Below, in pieces: positions 1-8,530 of a stretch of 57,704 nt of DNA. The stretch comes from Geomobilibacter sp964431365 (GTDB taxonomy: Bacteria > Desulfobacterota > Desulfuromonadia > Geobacterales > DSM-12255): the NCBI GenBank assembly GCA_964431365.1, contig CAYSJJ010000018.1:1-57704 (forward strand). Direction: 5' to 3'. The notes beneath the pieces were generated by a model, which worked only from the letters and a program-made list of their open reading frames with translations, had not been told where the DNA came from and searched no databases. Each line of letters begins with the position of its first letter. Position 1 is the first letter of the stretch. A program made the translations under genes and the position numbers.

Positions 1-1
1 A

Positions 2-28
2 CGATCTGACTATTTTTGAGCAACCTGA
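2..28. repeat. Right end of a dispersed palindromic repeat, cut by the window edge
   Basis: These 27 bases are identical to bases 11277-11303 downstream of dnaN, where the full element is visible as an imperfect inverted repeat. The rest of this copy lies outside the window. It sits in intergenic DNA next to a hairpin and codes for nothing visible. Confidence 0.75.
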
Positions 29-52
29 GTTTTTCAACACCTGATAATCGCA

Positions 53-80
53 ACAAAGGCGGGGAGGTCCCCGCCTTTGT
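53..80 (-). terminator. Strong hairpin, probable terminator of the leftward lipoprotein genes
   Basis: A perfect 13-bp stem (53-65 with 68-80) closes a very short loop and is GC-rich in its middle. It lies about 50 bp past the stop of the minus-strand gene at 128-802. The T-tract on the minus strand is weak, so it could also stop a plus-strand transcript entering from the left. Confidence 0.6.
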
Positions 81-127
81 CATGGCCCAATCGATTTTCC
101 TCGATCCTTTTTCCCCGATCCTCGCGC

Positions 128-802
128 CTATTTTTGCACCCAGCGCCCGTTGGGGAGCTGTATCCACCACCCTGCCCTGGCTCCATCCTGCCTGGTCGCC
201 GCATAGGTGGCAGCCGCCTTTCCCAGCACCTGCCGCACTCCGGCGTCGGTGACCGGCTGCTTGTTCACCTTGAGTATCGCCTTGGCCATGCCGGTGATCA
301 CGGTCTTGCGGTTTTCGTTCTCGGCCTTGACCAGTTCGTCCTTGCCGGCCCCCTTCGCCTTGTCGCGAATGGTCACCAGCCCCTGATTGGTCTCACCCAC
401 CGCACCGCTCCCCCGCAGCCGGTTCAGCTCCGGTAGCCGCTTGTTCATCTCGTCATAGGCCTTGAGCACATCGGGCATGCTGGAGAGTTCGATGGCCAGT
501 TCGTCCGCGACGTTTGCCTCGGCCGCGTGCGCCGTGGCCACCAAGGAGAAGCCGGGTAGCAGGAGGCTCTGCGGCTTGGGCGACTCCTGCGGCTCACCGG
601 CCGGTGCCGGCTGCGACGGTGCCTGGTCGGCAGGCGCCTTCCCCTCGCCCTGCTTGAGGAGCATGTCGTCAAGAGACTTGTACGCCTGCTTCACATCCTT
701 TTCCGGGAAATAGACGTTGACCGTGATGATGGCGCAGGCGGCAAACAGGCCGCAACAGGCAGCGATCAGCAGTTTCAAGAAATTTCGCTTCGATACGTGC
801 AT
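128..802 (-). CDS. DUF1318/YdbL-like probable lipoprotein
   Basis: A 224-residue exported protein. Residues 1-22 form a short basic start and hydrophobic core ending in FAAC, so Cys23 is the likely lipid-modified residue, although the lipobox is not ideal. The segment just after it (VNVYFPEKDVKQAY) is typical of the DUF1318/YdbL family, whose members are small envelope proteins of unclear role. A Pro/Ala/Gln-rich linker (about residues 52-78) separates this from a second domain with the family's characteristic Asn/Lys-rich helices. The ATG is preceded by GGAGGG at good spacing. It lies 34 bp downstream of another lipoprotein gene on the same strand, so the two may be cotranscribed. Export is well supported; function is unknown. 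Confidence 0.75.
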   Translation of the reverse strand: MHVSKRNFLKLLIAACCGLFAACAIITVNVYFPEKDVKQAYKSLDDMLLKQGEGKAPADQAPSQPAPAGEPQESPKPQSLLLPGFSLVATAHAAEANVADELAIELSSMPDVLKAYDEMNKRLPELNRLRGSGAVGETNQGLVTIRDKAKGAGKDELVKAENENRKTVITGMAKAILKVNKQPVTDAGVRQVLGKAAATYAATRQDGARAGWWIQLPNGRWVQK

Positions 803-836
803 CGATCCCTCCAGTGAGTGACGGTGGCCGTGGCAA

Positions 837-1566
837 TCAGAACTTCAGGCTGACGCTATGGACCTTGCCGGTTTCACGCTCCATGAGCTGAAGACGGAGC
901 TCTGTTGCGCTCTTGGCCTCGCCGGGGAAGAAGATGAAACCGTTGGCCAGGTTCTCGTTCGGTATCGACTTGCCTTCCAGCCCTTTGGCGCGGATGTCGT
1001 CGGTGATCCGGTACTCGCGCTCGTTGGAGGTCCCCTCCTTGACCCCGCCGATGACCGCCCCGCCGGCTGCGCCGATGGCTGCACCCTTGCCGAGGGCTTC
1101 ACCGACGCTCCTGCCGGAGACGATCCCCAGGGCTGCGCCGAGGATTGCCCCGCCGGCGGCACCGAGGAGCGCCCCCTTGCCGGCCCCCTTGCCGAAGAAG
1201 GAGGCGAGCTGGGTCGAACTCTCCAGCCGGTCGATCGCCGTGTTGTTGGGAACCACCTGCCAGTAGCGGCCGTCGGCGTCCACCAGGAAGGTCTGACCGG
1301 CGACGATCTCCAGGGTCTTGCCGCTCTGGTTGTTCATGACCAACTGGACCGGAAGTAGTCCGGCGCCGCGGATGTCGAAGCCAAAGGCGTCCTCGGCCAC
1401 CGCCGCATCGGCATAGGCCTCGCCACCAACTGAGATGCCGTCGACCAGCTGTTTGTTGGCGTAGGCTTCCGGCGGCCGGAACGAGACGAACTGACTCTTG
1501 TATCCGGTGCAGCCGGCGAGAAGAAATACCGGCAGGATGAAGAGGGTAATGATCTTTTTCAGCATG
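837..1566 (-). CDS. Lipoprotein with glycine-zipper segment
   Basis: A probable outer-membrane lipoprotein of 242 residues. The leader ends in LLAGC, a canonical lipobox. Around residues 125-175 there is a Gly/Ala-rich stretch with repeated GxxxG spacing (GAGKGALLGAAGGAILGAAL and again GKGAAIGAAGGAVIGG), the glycine-zipper pattern that usually inserts in or packs against membranes. The C-terminal part is a soluble beta-rich domain. I start it at the ATG ending at 1566, because AAGGAGG lies seven bases upstream; the in-frame TTG at 1571 would be only one base from that ribosome-binding site. No enzymatic motif is seen. Glycine-zipper lipoproteins often have envelope-stress or structural roles, but nothing here settles that. 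Confidence 0.75.
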
Positions 1567-1744
1567 GACAAGCCTCCTTCGAAATTTCTTCCTCTAGCTT
1601 ATCACGGGACAGCGCCCCTGCAACGTGACGGGCCGCACCTGCCCATTTATTAGGCAAAATACGGCCGCCAAATTCTCCATTTCTGCCATTTTCTCGCAGC
1701 GCCCCACCCGCAACCATTCACCAGAACACAAACTGCGGCAGAAG

Positions 1745-1783
1745 CCGGATTTGGCGCTCCTGGCCCTTCAGAGGCCAATCCGG
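1745..1783 (-). terminator. Inverted repeat after rsmG, possible terminator
   Basis: Arms of about 10-11 bases (1745-1755 and 1774-1783, one unpaired base) with an inner GGCC-containing loop lie 14 bp beyond the rsmG stop. There is no T-run, so a rho-independent terminator is only a guess; it may be an RNA-stabilising hairpin. The remainder of 1567-1796 holds nothing I recognise. Confidence 0.35.
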
Positions 1784-1796
1784 ACGCGACGAGGGG

Positions 1797-2456
1797 TCAC
1801 CCACCGACTGGACGAATGGAAACGAGGGTCCGGATCGCACCGTCACCGGGAAGCTGCAGCGTCTTCACGTCACACACCCTGAGCCCCAGTTCGGCGAGTT
1901 CGCCGGCGGCAGCATCCGCCTCACGCTCCCCTTCCCTCCCCTTCATGGCGACGATGGTTCCTTCCGGCTTCAGCACCGGGAGCGCCAGGCGGACGAATAA
2001 CGGGATACTGGAAAAGGCGCGGGAAACGACCAGGTCGAAACCGGCCGGGTCAGATGCGGCCAGCGCTTCGGCGCGGGCGTGGACGGGAGTGAAGTTGCTC
2101 AAGCCAAGGAGACGGCCGGCATGGCGCTGAAAGGTGATCTTCTTCCCCACCGCATCGACGGAGGTGATGGCGAGCTTCGGACAGACAATGGCCAGGGGGA
2201 TGGCGGGAAATCCTCCGCCCGAACCGATGTCGAGCAGGCGGCCGTGTGGCGGGAGTATGGTCGTCAGGGTGAGCGAATCGAGGAGATGCTTGACGACGAT
2301 CTCTCGTTCGGCCGTGATGGCGGTGAGATTAATCCGCCGGTTCCACTTCCTCAGTTCGGCGACGAACAGGCTGAACCGGTCGATCTGGCCGGCATCGAGC
2401 ACGGTCCCGAATTCAGCTGCGCCGGCTGCGAGGATCTGCTGCCAGGAGCCGGTCAT
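1797..2456 (-). CDS. rsmG: 16S rRNA (guanine-527-N7)-methyltransferase RsmG (GidB)
   Basis: Transfers a methyl group from S-adenosylmethionine to N7 of G527 in 16S rRNA in the 30S subunit. The 219-residue length is normal. The N-terminal segment WNRRINLTAI and the SAM-binding loop LLDIGSGGGFPAIPLAI are diagnostic, followed by the VDAVGKKITF strand and a later VVSRAF segment. Its ATG overlaps the mnmG stop in an ATGA arrangement, so it is translationally coupled to mnmG, the usual gidA-gidB order beside bacterial origins. Unlike many bacteria, parAB does not follow it here; those genes lie about 43 kb away. Confidence 0.97.
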   Translation of the reverse strand: MTGSWQQILAAGAAEFGTVLDAGQIDRFSLFVAELRKWNRRINLTAITAEREIVVKHLLDSLTLTTILPPHGRLLDIGSGGGFPAIPLAIVCPKLAITSVDAVGKKITFQRHAGRLLGLSNFTPVHARAEALAASDPAGFDLVVSRAFSSIPLFVRLALPVLKPEGTIVAMKGREGEREADAAAGELAELGLRVCDVKTLQLPGDGAIRTLVSIRPVGG

Positions 2457-4327
2457 TCACGCCCCCACGCCTTGAGGGCAATGGAGAGGACGGCAACGGC
2501 CGCCGGGGTGATGCCCGAGATGCGGGACGCCTGGCCCAGGGTGTCGGGCCTGAACTTCTGCAGCTTTTCGCGCACCTCCGCCGTGATCCCCGTCAGGCCG
2601 CCGTAATCGAAGTCGGCCGGGATGCTCGCCCCCTCCATCCGTTCCTGACGGCGGACCTGGTCCAGCTGGCGGTCGATATACCCCTGGTATTTGACCTGGA
2701 TCTCCACCTGCTCCCGGACTTGCGGAGGAACCGCCGCCGAATCTGCGTCCAGGCGTGCCAGTTCGTCGTAGGTAACGTCCGGCCGCCGCAGCAGTTGGGT
2801 AAAGGTGAGGGCATTCTGCATCCCGACCAGGTCGAACTCGGCCAGAAAGGCCGGATCGGCCTCTGACGGGAGGAGCTTTTTCTGCTGAAGCCGTTCCAGC
2901 TCCTCGCTAATACGCTCCTGCTTGGCCAGGAACCGCCCGTACTCCTCTTCGGGGACCAGGCCGATGCTGTGGCCATACTCCCGGAGACGCAGGTCGGCGT
3001 TGTCCTCGCGCAGCAAGAGCCGGTATTCGGCCCGCGAGGTGAACATCCGGTACGGCTCCTTTGTCCCGAGGGTGACCAGGTCGTCGATCATCACCCCGAT
3101 GTAGGCGTCGCTCCGTGAGAGGACCAGCGGCTCCCTCCCCTTCGTCCGCAGTGCCGCGTTGATCCCGGCCATGAGCCCCTGGGCAGCCGCCTCCTCGTAC
3201 CCCGAGGTGCCGTTGATCTGGCCGGCGTGGTAGAGGTTGGCAACCTCCTTGGTCTCCAGGGAGGCGTGGAGCTGCACCGGGTCGACGTAGTCATACTCGA
3301 TGGCGTAGGCCGGCCGCATGATCTCCACCCGTTCCAGGCCGGCGATGCTCCGGTAGAAGGCCCACTGCACGTCGATGGGGAGTGAGGTGGAGAGGCCGCT
3401 GGGGTAGCACTCCACCGTCTCCATACCTTCGGGCTCGATGAAGGTCTGGTGCCGGTCCTTGTCCGGGAAGCGGACCACCTTGTCCTCGATGGAGGGACAG
3501 TAGCGTGGGCCGATCCCCTCGATGACCCCTGCGTAGAGGGGGGAGCGGTCGAGACCGGAGCGGATGATGTCGTGGCTCCGGGGGTTGGTGTAGGCGATGT
3601 GGCAGGGGACCTGGGGCCGGTCGATCCGCTCGGTGGAAAAGGAGAAGGGGACCGGCGGATCGTCGCCGTACTGGGGCTCCAGACGGCTGAAGTCGATGGT
3701 CCGGCCGTCCAGGCGGGCGGGGGTACCGGTCTTGAGACGGCCCACCGTGAAACCGAGCCCCTTCAACTGATCCGACAGCCCGACCGACGGGAGATCGCCG
3801 GCCCGACCGCCGGGGTAATTGGTGAGGCCGATATGGATGAGACCGCGCATGAAGGTACCGGTAGTGAGAATCACCGCCTCACCCTGGTAGCGGACCTGAG
3901 CCCGGGTATCAACCCCCACTACCCTGCCGTCGGCGACGACGATGCCGGTCACCTCCCCCTGCTTGAGGTCCAGGTTATCCTGCTGCTCCATGACCCGCTT
4001 CATCCGGAGCCGGTAGAGCTGCTTGTCTGCCTGGGCACGGGACGCACGGACTGCCGGACCCTTGCGGGTATTGAGGATGCGAAACTGGATGCCGGTGGCA
4101 TCGATATTCTTCCCCATCTCCCCGCCGAGGGCATCGATCTCCTTGACCAGGTGACCCTTGGCCAGACCGCCGATGGCCGGGTTGCACGACATCAGGGCGA
4201 TGGCATCCAGGTTGATGGTGAGGAGCAGGGTGCGACATCCCATCCTGCTGGCGGCAAGGGCCGCCTCGCAGCCGGCGTGGCCGGCACCGACAACGATAAC
4301 ATCATATGTGCGATCATAGAGGATCAT
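2453..4327 (-). CDS. mnmG: tRNA uridine-34 carboxymethylaminomethyl modification enzyme MnmG (GidA)
   Basis: FAD-containing subunit of the MnmE-MnmG complex, which installs the (carboxymethyl)aminomethyl group on wobble uridine 34 of several tRNAs. The 624 residues are full length for the family. Visible signatures are the N-terminal dinucleotide-binding loop VVGAGHAGCEAA, the CNPAIGGLAKGHLV motif, the FAD-associated GTSGYEEAAAQGL segment and the C-terminal GLTGITAEVREKL helices. It overlaps rsmG by four bases. Upstream, a 115-bp gap containing a parS site separates it from its functional partner mnmE, so it may have its own promoter there, though I cannot assign one confidently. Confidence 0.98.
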   Translation of the reverse strand: MILYDRTYDVIVVGAGHAGCEAALAASRMGCRTLLLTINLDAIALMSCNPAIGGLAKGHLVKEIDALGGEMGKNIDATGIQFRILNTRKGPAVRASRAQADKQLYRLRMKRVMEQQDNLDLKQGEVTGIVVADGRVVGVDTRAQVRYQGEAVILTTGTFMRGLIHIGLTNYPGGRAGDLPSVGLSDQLKGLGFTVGRLKTGTPARLDGRTIDFSRLEPQYGDDPPVPFSFSTERIDRPQVPCHIAYTNPRSHDIIRSGLDRSPLYAGVIEGIGPRYCPSIEDKVVRFPDKDRHQTFIEPEGMETVECYPSGLSTSLPIDVQWAFYRSIAGLERVEIMRPAYAIEYDYVDPVQLHASLETKEVANLYHAGQINGTSGYEEAAAQGLMAGINAALRTKGREPLVLSRSDAYIGVMIDDLVTLGTKEPYRMFTSRAEYRLLLREDNADLRLREYGHSIGLVPEEEYGRFLAKQERISEELERLQQKKLLPSEADPAFLAEFDLVGMQNALTFTQLLRRPDVTYDELARLDADSAAVPPQVREQVEIQVKYQGYIDRQLDQVRRQERMEGASIPADFDYGGLTGITAEVREKLQKFRPDTLGQASRISGITPAAVAVLSIALKAWGRE

Positions 4328-4423
4328 CTGCGCTCCCGTGGGCCAATTGCCGTTTCACAAGCCCACTTGGAAATACACTGTATACCGACGATTATCTCTT
4401 GTCCCTCAAGGGGTTGCAGCGAT

Positions 4424-4439
4424 TGTTTCACGTGGAACA
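4424..4439. promoter_or_regulatory. parS centromere site for ParB
   Basis: TGTTTCACGTGGAACA. Its reverse complement, TGTTCCACGTGAAACA, is the canonical 16-bp parS sequence known from Bacillus and conserved across bacteria, so the match is exact on one strand. It lies in the mnmG-mnmE gap about 4 kb from dnaA, the position expected for an origin-proximal chromosome centromere. Its partner genes parA and parB are at 45123-46722. Confidence 0.93.
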
Positions 4440-4442
4440 TGA

Positions 4443-5813
4443 TCATTTCCCGACACAGAACTGGCTAAAGATCAGGTCGAGCACTTCGTCCGGTGTAGTC
4501 TCCCCGGTTACCTCACCTATGGCGGCCAAAGCGTCGCGCAGGTCGATGGCCAGGATTTCGGGAGGAAGCCCGGCGGCGTGGTTGCCGGTGAATTGTACCA
4601 GGGCCGCTGCGGCGTTGACAAGGGCATCCCGATGCCGTGCCCGCGAGAGCGCAACGTACTCGCGGCTGTCAACGGCGTGACCGTGCAGAAATTCAAGGGC
4701 GATGCTCTCCTTGAGCGCCTCGATCCCCTCCCCGCTCTTGGTGGAGATGCTCAGACAGGAGGTTGCGGCCAGCTCGACGGGGAGCTGGATAACCGGGCTC
4801 AGATCGGCCTTGTTGCAGACCACGAGGCAACGTTTCCCGGCCAGGGCGGCCAGGATCTGGCGGTCGTCCTCGTCGAAGGGGCGCGATGCATCCAGGAGAA
4901 AGATCACCAGGTCGGCGCGCGGGATCGCCGACAGGGTCAGCCGGACACCTTCCTGCTCGACCGGATCGCCGCTCTCCCTGACCCCGGCAGTGTCGATCAG
5001 GGTCACCGGGAGGCCGCCGATATTGATCACTTCCTGGATCATGTCGCGGGTGGTGCCCGGTACCGCAGTGACGATGGCCCGCTTCTCCCTGAGAAGCGTG
5101 TTGAGGAGGCTCGACTTGCCGACGTTGGGCTTGCCGGCGATCAGCACCGAGACGCCGTCCCGCAGCACCCTCCCCTCCTCGTAGGTCGCCAGGAGCGTTG
5201 CAACGGTATCGTGGGCGCCGTTCACGAGGGTAACGATCTGTTCATGGTCGAACCCCTCGATCTCGTCCTCGGGGAAATCGACGTACGCCTCCAGCAGGGC
5301 CAGCGCCTGGACCAGCCTTTGCCGACAGTCGCCGATGGTGCGCGACAGCACCCCTTCCCGCTGATGCTGGGCCAGGGAAAGTGCCGCATCGGTCTTGCCG
5401 CGGATGATGTCAATCACCGATTCCGCCTGCAGGAGGTCGATGCGTCCGTTCAGGAACGCCCGGCGGGTGAACTCGCCAGGCGCTGCCAGACGCGCACCCT
5501 CCAGCTGGACGCAGGCCAGCACCTTCTGCACCAGCAGGTAGCCGCCATGGCAGTGGATCTCCACCACGTCCTCGCGGGTGAAGGAGTTGGGGGCGCGCAT
5601 GAAGACGCAGAACCCCTCGTCCAGAAGCTCGCCGCTTGCGGGATGCCTGATATCCCCATAATAAAAACGGTGGCTCTGAAAGCCACCGCTGGTTCTACGC
5701 GAAAAAAGCCGCTCCGCTATGGGAAGCGCATCCGGACCCGATATCCGGACAATGCCGATCCCCCCCTCGCCCACCGGGGTGCTGATGGCGGCTATGGTGT
5801 CCGCAATGTACAT
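4443..5813 (-). CDS. mnmE: tRNA modification GTPase MnmE (TrmE)
   Basis: Potassium-activated GTPase that works with MnmG to modify wobble uridine 34. The 456 residues show the full family plan: an N-terminal tetrahydrofolate-binding domain (starting MYIADTIAAISTPVG), a helical domain, and an inserted G domain with Walker A GKPNVGKSSLLN, switch motif DTAGVRE and the NKAD guanine-specificity motif. The C-terminus FCVGK contains the catalytic CxGK tetrapeptide. AGGAG precedes the ATG. The gene is 12 bp downstream of yidC, so it belongs to the rpmH-rnpA-yidD-yidC transcription unit. Confidence 0.98.
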   Translation of the reverse strand: MYIADTIAAISTPVGEGGIGIVRISGPDALPIAERLFSRRTSGGFQSHRFYYGDIRHPASGELLDEGFCVFMRAPNSFTREDVVEIHCHGGYLLVQKVLACVQLEGARLAAPGEFTRRAFLNGRIDLLQAESVIDIIRGKTDAALSLAQHQREGVLSRTIGDCRQRLVQALALLEAYVDFPEDEIEGFDHEQIVTLVNGAHDTVATLLATYEEGRVLRDGVSVLIAGKPNVGKSSLLNTLLREKRAIVTAVPGTTRDMIQEVINIGGLPVTLIDTAGVRESGDPVEQEGVRLTLSAIPRADLVIFLLDASRPFDEDDRQILAALAGKRCLVVCNKADLSPVIQLPVELAATSCLSISTKSGEGIEALKESIALEFLHGHAVDSREYVALSRARHRDALVNAAAALVQFTGNHAAGLPPEILAIDLRDALAAIGEVTGETTPDEVLDLIFSQFCVGK

Positions 5814-5825
5814 CGACGCTCCTGC

Positions 5826-7430
5826 TCACGCTTCCTTAAGGGACTTGTTGATATAGGTCTGCTGGGCGATGGTGAGGACGTTGTTCACCAGCCAGTAGAG
5901 CACGAGACCCGACGGGAAGTTGAGGAACATGAAGGTGAAGACCACCGGCAGGGCCAGCATCATCTTCGCCTGTACCGGATCCATCTGAGACGGGGTCATC
6001 TTCTGCTGAATGAACATGGTGATACCCATGATGACGGGGGTCACATAGTAGGGGTCCTTGCCCGCCAGGTCATGGATCCAGAAATAGAACGGCGCATGGC
6101 GGAGCTCGATGGAGAACATGAGGGCCTTGTAGAGGGCGAAGAAGACCGGGATCTGCACAACCATGGGGAGACAGCCGCCGAGCGGGTTCACCTTGTGGGT
6201 CTGATACAGTTCCATCACCGCCTTGTTCATGGCGTCGCGGTCGTCCTTGTGCTTCTCCTTCAGCTCCTGCATCTTCGGCTGGAGCTTCTGCATCTCCTTC
6301 ATCGACTTGTAGCTCTTGTGGGTGAGCGGGAAGAAGAGGATCTTCAGGATCACGGTGATGACAATAATCGCCAGGCCATAGTTCCCCAGGTAGCGATGGA
6401 AGAACTTCAAGGTGAAAAGGAGCGGCTTCGCGATGGCAGAGAACCAGCCGAGATCGATCGCCTCCTCCAGCCGGTTTCCCTGGGACTTGAGGATATCGAG
6501 ATCCTTGGGGCCGAAATAGAGGTGCAGCGGTACCGCTACGCTTTCGCCGGGATTGACGGTCAGCGGTGCCGAGGCGACGCTGTTTTCCACATACCCGGCA
6601 TTCATCTTCACCCGTACCGACTGGATGCTGTTGTTGACGGCCAGGGCGGCAGTGAGGAAATACTTGTCCGCAAAGCCGGTCCAGAGGACCCCCTTCTGAA
6701 AGGTCTTCTCCCCCTTCTCCAGGTCCTTGGTCTTGTCGAAGGAGACGCCGTCGCTCGTGAGGGTGGCCGGTCCGAAGACCTCATACCGACCGCCGCCATC
6801 CTTGGGAGGAGTAGCATGGTTGCTCAGGAGGAGCTGCACCGTCCCCTGCAGCCGGGAGGCGCCGGTATTGGCAACCTTTTGCACAAGATCGATGGCGTAA
6901 TTGTCGCCGCTAAAGGTATAGCTTTTCTGGAACGTGACGCCGGCAGGTGTCGTGAGGGTGAACTCCAGTACCTTCTTTTCGCCTTTTGCCACCGTGAGCG
7001 TGTTCGTGTTGACGCTGAAAATGCCAGCCCCGTCGACCGGGAAGCCGCTCAACTGGTTTCTGAGCGGATAGGCGGCAGGATTGTCCTCGTTGACCAGGGC
7101 GACGTCCTTCCCCTGCGGGCCGGCCGTCTCCTTGTACTTTTTCAGCACCATCCGCTTCAGTGCCCCCCCCTTGGAGGAGAAGACCGCACGGTAGAGTTCC
7201 GTCTCGACGGTCACATCCGCAGCCGTCTGGATAGGCGCAGCCGCCTGAGACGACGACGCGGCGACCGGCTGCGGGGCTGCAGCGGCGGCAGAAGCCGAAG
7301 CTGTCTGGGTCTGCTGCGTCTGGGCGACCGGCTGCGCCGGAGCTGGCTTCGGGGGTTGCGGGATCAGGTACGAGTAACCGTACATGACTGCTATGGAGAG
7401 AACTACGGCGATAAGAACACGTTTTTCCAT
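5826..7430 (-). CDS. yidC: Membrane protein insertase YidC
   Basis: Inner-membrane insertase that works alone or with SecYEG. At 534 residues it has the Gram-negative form: one N-terminal transmembrane helix (about residues 5-22), a Pro/Ala/Gln-rich linker, a large periplasmic beta-domain (about 75-330), then the conserved membrane core with the cytoplasmic hairpin (EMQKLQPKMQELKEKHKDD) and later helices including the FALYKALMFSIELR and FPSGLVLYW segments. Gene order with yidD and rnpA is the usual one. The linker's low-complexity Ala/Pro/Gln composition is ordinary for the family. Confidence 0.97.
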   Translation of the reverse strand: MEKRVLIAVVLSIAVMYGYSYLIPQPPKPAPAQPVAQTQQTQTASASAAAAAPQPVAASSSQAAAPIQTAADVTVETELYRAVFSSKGGALKRMVLKKYKETAGPQGKDVALVNEDNPAAYPLRNQLSGFPVDGAGIFSVNTNTLTVAKGEKKVLEFTLTTPAGVTFQKSYTFSGDNYAIDLVQKVANTGASRLQGTVQLLLSNHATPPKDGGGRYEVFGPATLTSDGVSFDKTKDLEKGEKTFQKGVLWTGFADKYFLTAALAVNNSIQSVRVKMNAGYVENSVASAPLTVNPGESVAVPLHLYFGPKDLDILKSQGNRLEEAIDLGWFSAIAKPLLFTLKFFHRYLGNYGLAIIVITVILKILFFPLTHKSYKSMKEMQKLQPKMQELKEKHKDDRDAMNKAVMELYQTHKVNPLGGCLPMVVQIPVFFALYKALMFSIELRHAPFYFWIHDLAGKDPYYVTPVIMGITMFIQQKMTPSQMDPVQAKMMLALPVVFTFMFLNFPSGLVLYWLVNNVLTIAQQTYINKSLKEA

Positions 7431-7449
7431 GGATTAACCCCGTGAATGG

Positions 7450-7689
7450 TTACTTGACCGGATCATACCCTCCCGGATGGAAGGGGTGACAACGTGCAAG
7501 CCTGGCAATGGTCATTCCGACCCCCCTGAGCAGGCCGTAACGCTGCAGGGCCTGTCGGGAATATTCGGAGCAGGATGGATAAAAGCGGCAGGTTGCCCCT
7601 TTCAAGGGGGAGAGGTAGAGCTGATAGGCACGCAGACCCCTGTCGAGAAGTCTGATAACGGAAGAGTTTCTAGCGGCGGCCAAGGGCAT
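7450..7689 (-). CDS. yidD: Membrane protein insertion efficiency factor YidD
   Basis: Small membrane-associated protein that assists YidC-dependent insertion. The core LYLSPLKGATCRFYPSCSEY is the family hallmark, followed by the RLARCHPFHPGGYDPV C-terminus. I use the ATG at 7689, giving 79 residues and a 20-bp overlap with the end of rnpA; a weak AGGGA lies upstream. The open frame continues further upstream, but that region is the other frame of rnpA. Nineteen bases separate it from yidC. Some relatives start about ten residues later, but no start codon is available exactly there. Confidence 0.93.
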   Translation of the reverse strand: MPLAAARNSSVIRLLDRGLRAYQLYLSPLKGATCRFYPSCSEYSRQALQRYGLLRGVGMTIARLARCHPFHPGGYDPVK

Positions 7690-8023
7690 GGGCCAATTCC
7701 CTGCTGACAGCGGACAAATCCAGCTCACCGGCTCCGGGCCGCACCACGACGTTGTAGTCGGAACTGGCAAAGAGGATCTTGTTGAGACGGAAGAATTCCC
7801 TGACCAGCCGCTTGATGCGGTTGCGAACAACGGCATTTCCCACTTTGCGGCTGGCTGTTATGCCGAGACGAGGCCCTCCGTCACGTTCCGGCCCACGAAT
7901 GACCAGAAAATGAGGAGAGCGGGCTTTACTGCCCACGGCCGAAAGCCGCACGTATTCCGCGGACCTTCTGAGCCGCTCGTGTCGACAGAAGCAGGTGATG
8001 CGGGCAGGATTACTTGGTGGCAA
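7670..8023 (-). CDS. rnpA: Ribonuclease P protein component
   Basis: Protein subunit of RNase P, which assists the catalytic RNA in trimming tRNA 5' leaders. The 117 residues carry the family motif GNAVVRNRIKRLVREFFR and a basic surface. The only reasonable start is TTG at 8023, which overlaps the rpmH stop by 14 bases; no ATG or GTG is placed better. The rpmH-rnpA overlap is common and suggests coupled translation. The RNase P RNA gene itself is not in this window. Confidence 0.93.
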   Translation of the reverse strand: MPPSNPARITCFCRHERLRRSAEYVRLSAVGSKARSPHFLVIRGPERDGGPRLGITASRKVGNAVVRNRIKRLVREFFRLNKILFASSDYNVVVRPGAGELDLSAVSRELAHALGRR

Positions 8024-8159
8024 TGCCGACAGAGAGGCGCTTGCGCCCCTTGGCGCGACGACGCTTGATCACCAGACGGCCGTTCTTTGTTGCCATACGG
8101 ACGAGGAAACCGTGCGTCCTCTTCCGTGAAATATTGCTCGGTTGGAATGTTCTTTTCAT
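8010..8159 (-). CDS. rpmH: 50S ribosomal protein L34
   Basis: A 49-residue ribosomal protein read on the minus strand: MKRTFQPSNISRKRTHGFL, then a very basic C-terminal half (RLVIKRRRAKGRKRLSV). Length and sequence are typical of L34 apart from a slightly long C-terminal tail (GIATK). AAGGAG lies eight bases before the ATG, and a TTGACA-type promoter lies about 70 bases upstream inside oriC. It heads the leftward origin operon. Confidence 0.97.
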   Translation of the reverse strand: MKRTFQPSNISRKRTHGFLVRMATKNGRLVIKRRRAKGRKRLSVGIATK

Positions 8160-8202
8160 GATGTATGCTCCTTGAAGCGATTATAGGTATGTCGGAAAAG
8201 GA

Positions 8203-8233
8203 ATTATTATTCATAGAGACCTTGTTTTGTCAA
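8203..8233 (-). promoter_or_regulatory. Sigma-70-type promoter for the rpmH operon
   Basis: On the minus strand a perfect TTGACA (8228-8233) is followed by an AT-rich stretch containing AATAAT at about 19-bp spacing (18 for an alternative TAATAA). The predicted transcript would start 35-45 bases before the rpmH ATG. The -35 box is strong and the exact -10 is uncertain. Confidence 0.55.
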
Positions 8234-8353
8234 CTGTTATTTCAACTGACCCTAAGCGAAATTCCTTGCAAATGGACGGCTCGTCTGTTAGTCTCACACC
8301 GCTCCAGCGAATGGAGATTCGCCTGCCAGGCACCGTCAACAGCGGCCCGACAC

Positions 8354-8385
8354 TTATCAACAGCTGTTGATAAGCCTGTGAATAA
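8354..8385. other. oriC, dnaA-upstream DnaA-box group
   Basis: Within the 371-bp rpmH-dnaA gap, TTATCAACA (8354-8362) and its exact inverse TGTTGATAA (8365-8373) sit two bases apart, forming a 22-bp palindrome (8353-8374). A third box, TGTGAATAA (the complement of TTATTCACA), is at 8377-8385. All match the DnaA consensus TTATNCACA at 8-9 positions. The rest of the gap holds the rpmH promoter and no gene. This is either one part of a bipartite origin or an autoregulatory site for dnaA. Confidence 0.8.
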
Positions 8386-8530
8386 CTCTACCGAACAGCA
8401 ACCCGTTCTAATCGTTACTTTTTTCTCATTTTACCTGTCCTGCGCATCCCAGCGGACGCTCTGCCGTATGATTGCGACAGACCGCGCTGCGGGACGGGTT
8501 TCTCCAATCGGTTTCAACGAAGGTCCCGCC

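Noticed and set aside
4578..7445. A 955-codon plus-strand open frame opposite mnmE and yidC
   Set aside because: It is antisense to two unmistakable genes; long antisense frames are common when third positions are GC-rich. No domain is seen in the translation.
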